Shown here: positions 55,978 through 64,000 of the stretch, one piece after another
How positions within the stretch are numbered: the first letter of the stretch is position 1
Layout of the letters: every line of letters begins with the position of its first letter
Assembly (NCBI GenBank): GCA_964418415.1
Contig: CAYQLB010000002.1
Location: 28,686-92,685, forward strand
Length of the DNA stretch: 64,000 bases
Origin: CAJBLF01 sp964418415
Lineage (GTDB): Bacteria > Patescibacteriota > Gracilibacteria > Absconditabacterales > Absconditicoccaceae
Direction of reading: 5' to 3'
Position numbers and translations under genes: made by a program
Notes under the pieces: model-generated
What the model was told of the DNA's origin: nothing
The model's input: the letters and a program-made list of their open reading frames with translations, nothing else
Databases searched by the model: none

Positions 55978-57642
55978 CTATTTGATATCTGCTCCTTCGA
56001 GATAGAACCCACCATTGAAAGTGTCTTTTCTTACTCTTCCTACTAGTGATACTGGCATCTCTCCATGACGTGCAATAAGCTCTTCGACTTCATCTCCTTT
56101 TCCTCGAAACATGGTAGTAATTTTCTTTTCACCGAATATTCCATGGATCTTGAGATGGCATTTTCATTTATTCCCTACTTTTTCTATTTTTTTGATATTT
56201 ACATTCTCTAAGAGAAATATGGGCTCTTCATTACCTTCGCCAAATGGTGCGAGTTTATCTATCTTGGTGAGTGTGGCATTATTTCGTTCCTGTTCATAGA
56301 TCTTTGTATCTACACTGACAGATTTTATGAGATGATTATCCGTGATACATTGTTCACAATGTTTGTTGAAATGCGCAATAAGCTTATCTAAATTTTCCAA
56401 TTTAACAGTCAGCCCACCTGCTCATCTGTGACCACCGAATCTTACGAGAAGATCTCATGTGCTTTTGAGCATCTCAATGACGCTGAAATAATCTGGTCAT
56501 CTCAATGACGCTACTCCTATCTGTCTCTCTTGATCGATTTTCATTATCATTGATGGTTTGTTGTATTTTTCGGTAAGTCTTCATGATACGATACCGACGA
56601 TTCCTTCATGAAATTCTTCATGGTAAGCAATGAGCATTTTTTTATCCAATTTGAGCATCGCTTCCGCTTCTTTAAACATTGCTTCTTGGACCTGTCTTCT
56701 TTCTGTATTGATGTTTTCAAGATTTTCTAAATATTCCAATTGTTTCTCTCCGGAGTAGAGGAGAGCATACAGGCTGTCGTAGGGGGATGTCATTCTTCCG
56801 CCCGCATTAATTCTCGGTCAGATGATATATCAGATATGATAGGTGTCTATTGTTCATTTGATATTCAGATATTCCAAAAATCCTTTGAGTGATGCAGGAA
56901 TATGTTTGCGGTTATTTATCAATTCTAGTCATTTTTTAACGATGATCCTATTTTCTCAAACGAGTGGTACGACATCTGCAACTGTTCCGATAGTGACTAT
57001 GGGCAGAAAATAGTTGAAAATATGATTCCTTTGTTTCTGGTTAAATGTCGATTTACTGAGAAGCGCACAGATGAGTTTGAATACTACTCATACTCCAGCT
57101 AATCCTTTGAATGAGTAGTTGGGAGATACTTGAGGATTTACTACAGCAATCGCTTCAGGAATAGCTTCCAGGTCCTGATGATGATCGGTGATAATTAAAT
57201 CTAATCCTTGTTCTTTGGCATAGATAGCTTCTTCTAGCGATGCGATACCATTATCAACTGTTATAATGAGATTGACTCATTTATTCTTGATATCGTCTAT
57301 ATGTTGTTTTTTTATTCCATATCCTTCTTTGATCCTATCGGGATATTGAATGCTGACATTCTTATATTTTAGAAATTTGGTCAAAAATTCATAAAGAATG
57401 TAGCTGGAAGTGACGCCATCAACATCATAATCTCCAAAAACCATAATTTTTTCTTTATTTTTTACTGCTTGGATGATTCTCTCTACAGCTTTTTCCATAT
57501 CATTGAGTAAAAAAGGATCTATTCGATACTCAGAAAGTCTTGGATCTAAAAAAGAGTCGATATTATCATCGATTCCTCTTACTTTGAAAAGTCTCGTCAA
57601 CAGATCTTCGTTGGGATCGTCGTACACTACGTGGTAATTCAT
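55978..57642 (-). CDS. recJ: Single-stranded-DNA exonuclease RecJ
   Basis: 554 residues. DHH phosphoesterase motifs: MVFGDYDVDGVTSSYIL (near residue 72), DLIITDHHQDLEAIP (DHH near 152), GTVADVVPLVGENR, and DHHA1 motif RFGGHRGAGGLT near residue 404, with several Gly from TGA. A C-terminal OB-type part ends GGFYLEGADIK. It degrades single-stranded DNA 5' to 3' in recombination and repair. It ends in TAG. Confidence 0.94.
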
Positions 57643-57986
57643 ATTCGCCTATATGTGAGAAGTTTGAAACAAGTTTAGTGTGAAGTGATTGTAATATTTT
57701 ATAGTGGAATTACAAATAAAAAATCTGTAATTTCTAACGCTTTTTCTAACGCTCCGCTAGGGTTACTTTTGGCAGCGCCCCAAAAGTAACCAAAAAGGCT
57801 CCCCAGATGCAAATCGACTGAACTGTCGTTTCAAACAGGACGGCTTACCATCTCACCTCCACCCCCGGCAAATAGCCGTGGGCCCGTTCCGATTCGCTCG
57901 CTTTATTGCTTCGAATACGGTGAGTGTCTGGCGTGCATCTGGTTTGTATTTTAGTTGATGAAATGATAGCTCAAAGCTTGAAAGTA
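57643..57986. repeat. GC-rich intergenic island with inverted repeats
   Basis: No gene seen. From 57736 to about 57950 the base composition is much more GC-rich than the genome. It contains the perfect hairpin GGTTACTTTTGG (57761-57772) / CCAAAAGTAACC (57780-57791). The outer pair CCAGATGCA (57803-57811) and TGCATCTGG (57934-57942) encloses ~120 bases. The arms 'CAAAAGTAACCAAAAAGGCT' resemble an intergenic word found in other bacteria. It may be a non-autonomous element or structured RNA. Confidence 0.6.
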
Positions 57987-58014
57987 TAAAAAAATCCCGG
58001 AAATACTCCGGGAT
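57987..58014 (-). terminator. Intrinsic terminator
   Basis: ATCCCGG / CCGGGAT stem with seven T after it on the minus strand, 7 bases past the stop of the gene at 58022-58450. Confidence 0.85.
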
Positions 58015-58021
58015 ATATTAT

Positions 58022-58450
58022 TTATAATCCTAAACTTTTCATTCTTGCTTCACTTGCTCTTCTCTTTCTCTTGATTAATAATAACGCTTTTTTTGCTTTG
58101 GTAATTTCTTTTTTTTCCTCGGAAATTATTTTTTGTCCTATATTCTTCAATATTATTGGGTCTATTTTGAAGATTTCTATTATTTCTCTTGTTGGTGATA
58201 TGTATTTACCATCTTTTGTTATTCCTCTTCTTTTTGTTGAATTGAATGTTGGAAATCGATGTAATATCTCACTCTCTGACATATCTTTTTTACTGATACC
58301 AATCTCTTGTATTATGAAACTATTTTTATGTACTTGTATTATTTTACCCAGGGAATAATGTCTTTTTCCGTCCCAATTGTAATATTTTATAATAATAAAT
58401 ATACCTTCTTTAAGGTCTTTTGTTTTGATTACTTCCCATGTTGTTTTCAT
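58022..58450 (-). CDS. Basic hypothetical protein
   Basis: 142 residues, no TGA codon, very Lys/Ile-rich. The N-terminal half (IIIKYYNWDGKRHYSLGKII, then QVHKNSFIIQEIGISKKD) could be a small beta-barrel; the C-terminal half is a basic helix (KKALLLIKRKRRASEARMKS). Probably nucleic-acid binding by composition. It has its own terminator. No family recognised. Confidence 0.6.
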   Translation of the reverse strand: MKTTWEVIKTKDLKEGIFIIIKYYNWDGKRHYSLGKIIQVHKNSFIIQEIGISKKDMSESEILHRFPTFNSTKRRGITKDGKYISPTREIIEIFKIDPIILKNIGQKIISEEKKEITKAKKALLLIKRKRRASEARMKSLGL

Positions 58451-58586
58451 GATATTCTGTTTTAGTTATTGTTGTTTTATTTTTGTAAAATATAGTCTTT
58501 TGTGGTAACATTACAATTATATTTTCGTTTCAGAAAATATAATTCTCTCAGCCAATTCTTTAAAATACAAGGATTGATGTTTGAAT

Positions 58587-58621
58587 TAAAAAAACACCGG
58601 ATGGATACCACCAGTGTTTTT
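58587..58621 (-). terminator. Intrinsic terminator of the candidate RNA
   Basis: AAACACTGG...CCGGTGTTT stem with inner TGG/CCA pairs, then TTTTTTT on the minus strand. It could also work in the other direction (GTGTTTTTATATTTT). Confidence 0.75.
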
Positions 58622-58891
58622 ATATTTTGTTCATACACATGACTTTTTTGTTTTTACCCAAGATTGTTTTAACGAGAGAGCATCGGGTTGAGCTTCATAC
58701 AGCCCACAATAATAATCAACAGAGCTGACTATTGGTGTAGATTTTATAATGTTATAAGAACCGATACTCTCTCTAGGTCTATCTGATCTTATTGGGTATA
58801 AGATCTAGATAGTGTTTAAGGAGGAAATACCTCCAACATAATTACCTATACCAAGGATGTGTAGTGAAGCCTTACGACAAGTAACTATGTT
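58587..58891 (-). ncRNA. Candidate structured non-coding RNA
   Basis: About 305 nt on the minus strand between a promoter (58898-58925) and a terminator. No open frame. Helices by eye: GATAGACC...AGATC with the strong hairpin CTATCT-GATCTTAT / ATAAGATC-AGATAG (about 58787-58824), GGAGG-AAATA-CCTCC (58821-58840), AGAGAG-C-ATCGG / CCGAT-A-CTCTCT linking 58675-58690 to 58762-58778, and TTATAATGTTATAA inside. I could not match it to tmRNA, 6S, SRP or RNase P RNA. Confidence 0.6.
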
Positions 58892-58897
58892 ATCATA

Positions 58898-58925
58898 AGT
58901 ATACTCCAGATTTTTGTATATGCAA
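58898..58925 (-). promoter_or_regulatory. Promoter of the candidate RNA
   Basis: On the minus strand TTGCAT (58920-58925), 16-base spacer, TATACT (58898-58903). No protein gene starts between here and the terminator at 58587, so the transcript appears non-coding. Confidence 0.6.
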
Positions 58926-59052
58926 AAACTTCATGGCACTATCTTTTATTTTTATACTTTTCTTATTTACTTATTTATAAATAATTATTTAATTTGTATT
59001 TTAATGATAACCTGATATCGTTTGGTTATCAAGCTATTGTTTTTTATAATAA

Positions 59053-59081
59053 CAAAAAGGTTTGGAATTAACCAAACCTTC
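59053..59081 (-). terminator. Intrinsic terminator after threonine dehydrogenase
   Basis: AAGGTTTGG / CCAAACCTT stem, loop TTAAT, then TTTTTG on the minus strand. A second hairpin GATAACC...TGGTTATC lies at about 59007-59031. Confidence 0.8.
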
Positions 59082-59121
59082 TTTGCAATGTGTTGTTTTT
59101 TTACCAGTCCTTGTTGAATCT

Positions 59122-60075
59122 TTATTTTTCTAATTTAATCTTAAGATTGTCGATCATATCTTTTGACATAGTATTCAAATCGTATTCTGGTTTCCGATTC
59201 CAATCTTTTTGAGCGACACTATCATCGATAGATTCTGGCCGAGAGTTAGCTATTTTTTGTCTGAAGTCAGGTGTGTAGGTACAGGTCAATTTTGGAATAT
59301 ATTTGCGTACATTTTCTTCTAGCTCTTTTGCTGAAAACGAGAAAGCTGTCAAATTATAGCTTGTATGGATCTTTATAGCAGAAGTATCAGCCTCCATGAT
59401 ATCGATAGTCGCTTTGACGGCGTCTGGCATATACATCATAGGAAGTGTTGTTGCTTCGTTAACGAAGAATTCGTATGATCATTTTTCTATCGCATCGTAG
59501 TAGATAGCGACTGCGTAATCTGTGGTTCATCCTCCTGGTAAGGTCTTTCGGCTAATGATTCCTGGATATCTCAAACTTCTTGTATCTAAGCCGTATTTTT
59601 CATAATAATATTGGCATAACAATTCTCCTGCAACTTTGGTTACTCCATACATGGTTGTCGGATCCATGGGAGTATACTGCGGTGTATTGATTCTATGTGT
59701 ATTTGGTCCGAATGCTGCGATGGAACTTGGTCGAAAAAATTTCTTTACTTTATATTCTACAGCAAGATCTAACATGATTTTCAATCCATTGATATTGACG
59801 TCTCGTGCGAGATTAGGATCTTTTTCTCCGGTTGCAGACAATACGCCGACGAGATGATAGATAATATCTATATCGTATTTTTGGATGAGTTCTCTCATTC
59901 TCTCTTTGTCTGTAACATTTGCGATTTCAAATGGTCATCCAGTCAACAATTCTCCTGTCGGTTTAGTCCTATTACCTACAGCGATGACATTTTCTCATCC
60001 ATAAATTTTTCTCAGTGCAGGGACTAATTCTGATCAAATCTGTCCTGTAGCTCCAGTTACTAAAATTCTACTCAT
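59122..60075 (-). CDS. SDR-type L-threonine 3-dehydrogenase
   Basis: 317 residues. Extended short-chain dehydrogenase: NAD-binding GATGQIGSELVPAL, VGVLSATGEKDPNLARDVN, FRPSSIAAFGPNT, catalytic YGVTKVAGELL (YxxxK), RSLRYPGIISRKTLPGGGTTDYAV, and LPMMYMPDAVKATIDIMEAD. These blocks match the SDR threonine dehydrogenases (unrelated to zinc-type Tdh), which oxidise threonine to 2-amino-3-ketobutyrate. The C-terminal region QKIANSRPESIDDSVA fits too. Four TGA codons. A UDP-sugar epimerase is the less likely alternative. Confidence 0.87.
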
Positions 60076-60099
60076 AAATATGATAATAAAAATATAAAA

Positions 60100-60384
60100 C
60101 TATTTACATTGTTGTATACAGACTTTGAGTGTTTTGTTATTAATTAATGCATCAGCTATTTTTTTGTTTGCGCTTTTGAGAATCCTACAGAATGTCGATG
60201 CTGATATTTTCATTTTTTTTGCAGCTTCTATCATATTAAGTTCATTGAGATCATAGAGTCTGATTGCTTCGTATTCGTCAATCCCCAGTTCTATTGTTTC
60301 TTTGTTTTCTGTTGAAAAAATCGGACCGAAGAGTTGGCATATTGGTGTGCAACTTATTTTTCTTGTTTGTTTTGTTCTAGCTAT
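60100..60384 (-). CDS. DUF134-family DNA-binding protein with apparent AUA start
   Basis: 94 residues. The DUF134 pattern is ARTKQTRKISCTPICQLFGP, IDEYEAIRLYDLNELNMIEAA and KMKISASTFCRILKSANKKIADAL, a helix-turn-helix like sigma factors. Family proteins start 'MARPxKxRR', and the residue before ARTKQTRK here is encoded by ATA at 60382-60384. A TAG stop lies only four codons further upstream and no ATG/GTG/TTG lies between. It contains no TGA. It follows a divergent start for the radical-SAM gene, separated by 143 bases. It ends in TAG. Confidence 0.78.
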   Translation of the reverse strand: MARTKQTRKISCTPICQLFGPIFSTENKETIELGIDEYEAIRLYDLNELNMIEAAKKMKISASTFCRILKSANKKIADALINNKTLKVCIQQCK

Positions 60385-60527
60385 ACTACATGACTAAATG
60401 ATAAAACTATGTTTTTTGTTTTAATAATGAAATATATTTCATAATCAAGAGTATTTTGTTTTGAATGTATTTGCAATATTTTCTTGTATGTATATCCTAT
60501 GTTCTCTTTATTATATATTGATAGATT

Positions 60528-62408
60528 ATGTCCTTGTTGCAACGTATACACAATAATGAATTTTGGCCTGAAGTATATATCTATCCTACTTCAAGAGCAT
60601 ACGTCCCTCTAAAAAACTTTTCCCTTAAAAAAGTTGACTTTACGGATGATATTAATCTTTATATTCATTTGCCTTTCTGTAAACGTATTTGTTCATATTG
60701 TTGATATCTCAAAATCATAGATACTAATCCTTCTCTAAAAAAAAGATATGTTGCCAGTATAATCAAGGAGATTGATATGTATAAAGATATTATTCGTACT
60801 AGGAATATCAAAACCTTGCATTTTTGATGATGAACACCTTCCTTATTTTCTCCTGATACTATACAACGTATCATCAAAAAAATACAGAGCATTAATCCTT
60901 CCTTATTTATTACTGCTCAAGAGATAAGTATAGAAGCGACTCCAGATAATGTGACTATGAAATTATTTTCTGCATATAAGAAGATCGGTATAAATAGAGT
61001 AAGTTTATGAATACAATCACTTGACGATAAGGAGATTGCTTTATGTAATAGAAACAACACTAAGGATATCTCTATTCACGCGATACACCTTCTCCAAAAG
61101 ATATGATTTGATAATGTGGTGGTAGATGTTATGATTGGTATTGAATGACAAACCGTTGATTCTTTTATTGCGACAATTCGTAGACTTATAAAGATAAGGC
61201 CTGATACTGTTGAATTGTATGCGTTGTGAATCATGCCCAACACAAGGATATCTGTCCAAAAAAAACCTTTGATGGATAATAAGGATGTCTATAGTTGTTA
61301 TGATATAGGTAGACGTCTTTTTTTAGCTGCTTGATATAAACAAGACTGTCATAACAGATATGCGCTTCCTGGTAGGGGATGATTTTTACAGGAAGATTAT
61401 AATTTTGCTGGTATGAGTACTTTATGATTTGGTGCCTGAGCAAGAACCTATGGTATCAATATACATTATAGAAATACTTATTATTCCCATGCACATTTCA
61501 ACGCAGTACTTGAATATATGCAAGATGTAGAATGTGGTATTCTTCCTGTGAAAACATGAGTTTCGCTCAATGATGAAGAAAAGATGAGACAGTATGCGAT
61601 CTATAATATAGAGCATCTTGATAAAATAGCTTTTTTATCTCGTTTTGGAAAAACTTTTGCAAAGGCATTTCCTTCTGTATATAAGGATCTCTGTCATCTG
61701 TGATTTATAGATGAAGATGCTCTTCATATTAGATTGAATGCTCAATGACTCAATTATAGAGATATTATAGATAAAGAAATGTTTTCTACTTCTATACTTA
61801 GATGAGAAAGAGCATATAGATATACAATTAATATTATTATATTCTGATTTTCTGGCTCATGAAAATCTACTATCACGAATGCACTTGGTAAAAAATATTG
61901 ATTGAGAATAATACATCCTTCTTGAGTACTTAGAAATCTTTGTGAAGGCAAACCTGTAGATATAGAACATACTCAACATAATACCTGATTTTGGGAAAGT
62001 AAAAAATGAGTAAAATTATTTAATGATCGTTTACATGTCGATGAACCATTGGATGTTCAAGCGACAAAAATTGTTCTCAATGAAGTAAAAAAATGAAATA
62101 TTATTGTAGATAGTCGAGACCTTCCTCGATTGACCAATGATGCTATCAAAATTTATTTGAAAGCTGATATGAAAGTTAGGGCAAAAAGAGTTGCTTTGAG
62201 AAGTAAGATATCTTACCAAGAAAGTATGAAAATTTTGAAGATGAAATATGAAAAAACGACAGCATTATTCAAAAAACTCTATGCTATCGATATTACAAAA
62301 AATCGTGAAGTCTTCGATTATATTTTAGAAACAGATACTCTCAGTGAAAATGAGGTATTGAAAAAAGTATGTGATTTTTTGGAAAAAAAATACCCAGATT
62401 TGAGATAA
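60528..62408 (+). CDS. Radical-SAM (HemN/HemW-like) fused to a P-loop nucleotide kinase
   Basis: 626 residues in one frame without TAA or TAG. Residues 1 to about 425 are a HemN/HemW-type radical-SAM protein: YIHLPFCKRICSYCGYLK (Cys 51, 55, 58), LHFGGGTPSLFSP (three consecutive TGA codons for GGG), SLGIQSLDD, and the C-terminal RLNAQGLNYRDII. From about residue 436, a second domain has Walker A IIIFGFSGSGKSTITNAL, IIVDSRDLPRL and KADMKVRAKRVALR, like cytidylate/adenylate-type kinases. The kinase half has an internal ATG but no stop before it, so the two parts are one gene. Confidence 0.88.
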
Positions 62409-62453
62409 TGGATAAGTATACCGTATTTTTTTAAAGATTGTAGATATATACTT

Positions 62454-63068
62454 ATGAAAATATTTAAACATTGATTATTGACAGGATTATTACTTCAACT
62501 AGCTATAGGTCCAGTATTTTTCTTTATAATTCATTTGACCTTACAGAGAACTATTCTATATGGATTTATTGCTGTGGGTGCGGTGACAATAGTAGATTAT
62601 TTTTATATTACATTAGCGATATTGGGTGTAGGTACTTTACTTAAAAAGAAAAAAATTAAAAGAACTTTTTGAATCGTTAGTTCTCTTGTGTTGATTATAT
62701 TTTGAATATATATTATTATAAATATGATAGGATGAAGGTTTTGAAGTAATGAAATAGTTACGAGTAGTCTATTCTCAAGTTTTACTTCAGTATTTTTGCT
62801 AACTCTTTCAAGTCCTATGACTATTGTTTTTTTTACAAGTTTATTCGCTACGAAAGCAATCGAATATGGCTATAAGAAAAAAGAATTATTTGTTTTTGGG
62901 TTTTCAACAGGATTGGCTACATTGTTATTTATGTGAACCGCTGTAATTTTTTTTTCTTTGATAAAAAATGCTGTACCTATATTATTGATTCAGATTTTGA
63001 ACTGAATAGTTGGATGTTTGCTTATGCTCTATTGATGAATAAGACTAAAGAAACTTTTATACGTATAA
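62454..63068 (+). CDS. LysE-family exporter
   Basis: 204 residues, six predicted helices. The signature GLLLQLAIGPVFFFIIHLTL at the N-terminus and SSPMTIVFFTSLFA in the middle match LysE/RhtB amino-acid exporters. It starts 45 bases after the kinase fusion gene. It probably exports an amino acid or other small molecule. Several helix glycines are TGA. Confidence 0.85.
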
Positions 63069-63103
63069 CATATTCTATACACAGTGTCTAGCATATAACT
63101 TTC

Positions 63104-63682
63104 TTATATACACTTACTAATAGAGAAATTTTGGAACTGTATAATCTCTGATTTTTTTTCTATTCATCTTTTTTTGAGCATATTCAAGAAATGTTCGAGT
63201 ATCTGTACGGTTGCCATAACGTCGCCCATAGCCCTATGTGCTCTTTGATTAGTTACTTGAAAATGCTGACAAAGGCATTCTAAGCGTTTGCTCGGTAATT
63301 GTGAAACAAGTCTGTTAGCCAATCTTCTTGTACATAATATAGGATTTGGTATCGTCGTTTCAAAATGTTTGATTATCTTATTATTGAGAAATCCATAATC
63401 AAAAGTAGCATTGTGCGCTACAAAAATATGATCTCCCAAAAAATCCATAAAGGAGGGAAGTATCTGATCAATGGTCGGAGCGTCCTGTACCATTTTATTT
63501 GTTATTCCTGTAAATTTGGTAATGAATGCAGGGATGGGTGTCTGTGGATTTATGAGTGTTTGAAATGTATGTACTATATTTTTTCCATCAAATTGTACCG
63601 CTGCTATTTCGGTGATGTGATGTCTGTCTTTGCTGAGTCCCGTTGTTTCGATATCTACGATGATATAGTGTTTATTATTCAA
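63104..63682 (-). CDS. DEDD 3'-5' exonuclease (DNA polymerase III epsilon-like)
   Basis: 192 residues. ExoI YIIVDIETTGLSKDRHHITE (DxE), ExoII AHNATFDYGFLN, ExoIII HRAMGDVMAT (HxxxxD). Start is TTG at 63682, since a TAG lies six codons further upstream and no ATG fits. With TGA as Gly the protein reads past LKKRG for another 20 residues (ends ISKCI). It could proofread DNA or process RNA; its closest type is the free-standing DnaQ-like family. Confidence 0.88.
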
Positions 63683-63764
63683 AGCGTTCTTTATATGCTA
63701 AAAATCTATGATAATCATTCTCCCTCTGTTTTTCAATTGAAATTTCTTTGTGTTTCATTAAAAG

Positions 63765-64000
63765 TCATTCGTCCAAATATAGTATAGCCCTCGGTTCACC
63801 GGGGGAGGAAAGTCCTGACACCAAAAATTAGGTAGCATTTCACAGATGCTGAATACCGCGAGGGTAAATGAAAGTGCCACAGAAACGTAAACTAATTCGC
63901 TTCGGCGGATGAAAGATGCAACGCGAGGGTGGGTTGTTCGCAATTCTACCTCTCCTCAGTTTCCCTGATGGGGATTCGAGTGGTAAACCATACCTGGTGC
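63765..64000 (+). ncRNA. rnpB: RNase P RNA, 3' end beyond window
   Basis: The universally conserved GAGGAAAGTCC (63805-63815) and the downstream AGTGCCACAGAAACG (ACAGAAA 63879-63885) of bacterial RNase P RNA are both present in the right order, with GATGCAACGCGAGGG and TCGGCGGATGAAAG between. The P3-like CCCTCGGTTCACCGGGGG hairpin is just before. The 5' end is approximate. The ribozyme core matures tRNA 5' ends. Confidence 0.9.

Noticed and set aside
1..64000. Many adjacent in-frame ORF pieces suggesting pseudogenes or frameshifts.
   Set aside because: The pieces are joined in the same frame by TGA at conserved Gly positions; this is codon reassignment, not decay. Selenocysteine was also rejected because TGA is frequent, aligns with Gly and needs no SECIS-like hairpins.

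Overview
The window reads correctly only if TGA is a sense codon for glycine (genetic code 25). Dozens of conserved glycines are encoded by TGA, including the CGY after the radical-SAM cysteines, P-loop glycines, the GHGVG motif of a SpoIID domain and the GGHRGAGG of RecJ. Every gene I could close ends in TAA or TAG. With the AT-rich sequence, short gaps and split or compact genes, this points to Candidate Phyla Radiation bacteria of the Absconditabacteria (SR1) / Gracilibacteria (BD1-5) type. All gene coordinates below were rebuilt with TGA read as Gly, so most genes are longer than standard-code ORFs suggest.

Layout. 1-2.6 kb (minus): tail of a surface-glycan cluster (partial gene, methyltransferase, flippase). 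2.8-5.1 kb (minus): a defence/toxin island, AbiEi-AbiEii followed by a RhuM-Fic protein. 5.4-8.1 kb (plus): a 2-oxoacid:ferredoxin oxidoreductase pair whose beta subunit is shortened just before a repeat element, and a small protein. 8.4-14.4 kb (plus): murA, a secreted protein, an MFS transporter, an unknown protein and hisS. 14.4-19.6 kb: CorC-type protein, glycosyltransferase, four-helix protein, serS. 19.6-23.9 kb (minus): tRNA-Cys, smpB, a membrane protein, a phosphoesterase and glyS. 23.9-25.5 kb: no convincing gene, but a 305-bp tandem repeat and a terminator. 25.5-31.9 kb (plus): HIT protein, small membrane proteins, AbrB-like regulator, lipoprotein adaptor and RND pump. 31.9-37.7 kb (plus): aspS, tRNA-Thr, the C-terminal half of a split alaS, GNAT, panD, Ca/Na exchanger, exonuclease III. 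37.8-47.5 kb (minus): cell-envelope proteins, mnmA, a Lys/Ala-rich peptide, CoA-binding protein, HAD phosphatase, PcrA-like helicase, a PHP-only DnaE fragment, aminotransferase. 47.6-55.1 kb (plus): amidase-SpoIID fusion, WecG-type glycosyltransferase, a large membrane protein, the N-terminal half of alaS, a papain-like peptidase. 55.1-60.4 kb (minus): small proteins, recJ, a candidate structured RNA, threonine dehydrogenase, a DUF134 protein with an apparent AUA start. 60.5-64 kb: a radical-SAM/nucleotide-kinase fusion, LysE exporter, exonuclease and the 5' part of rnpB.

Themes. Five aminoacyl-tRNA synthetases (His, Ser, Gly, Asp and Ala, the last in two pieces), SmpB, MnmA, RNase P RNA and two tRNAs make the window translation-heavy. 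Two normally single-chain enzymes appear as fragments (AlaRS in two genes about 18 kb apart, DnaE as a lone PHP region), while other genes are fusions (radical SAM with kinase, amidase with SpoIID, DUF2304 with GT2). Gaps often carry short direct repeats, palindromes or GC-rich islands unlike the coding DNA. All assignments come from reading the sequence; no database search was run.
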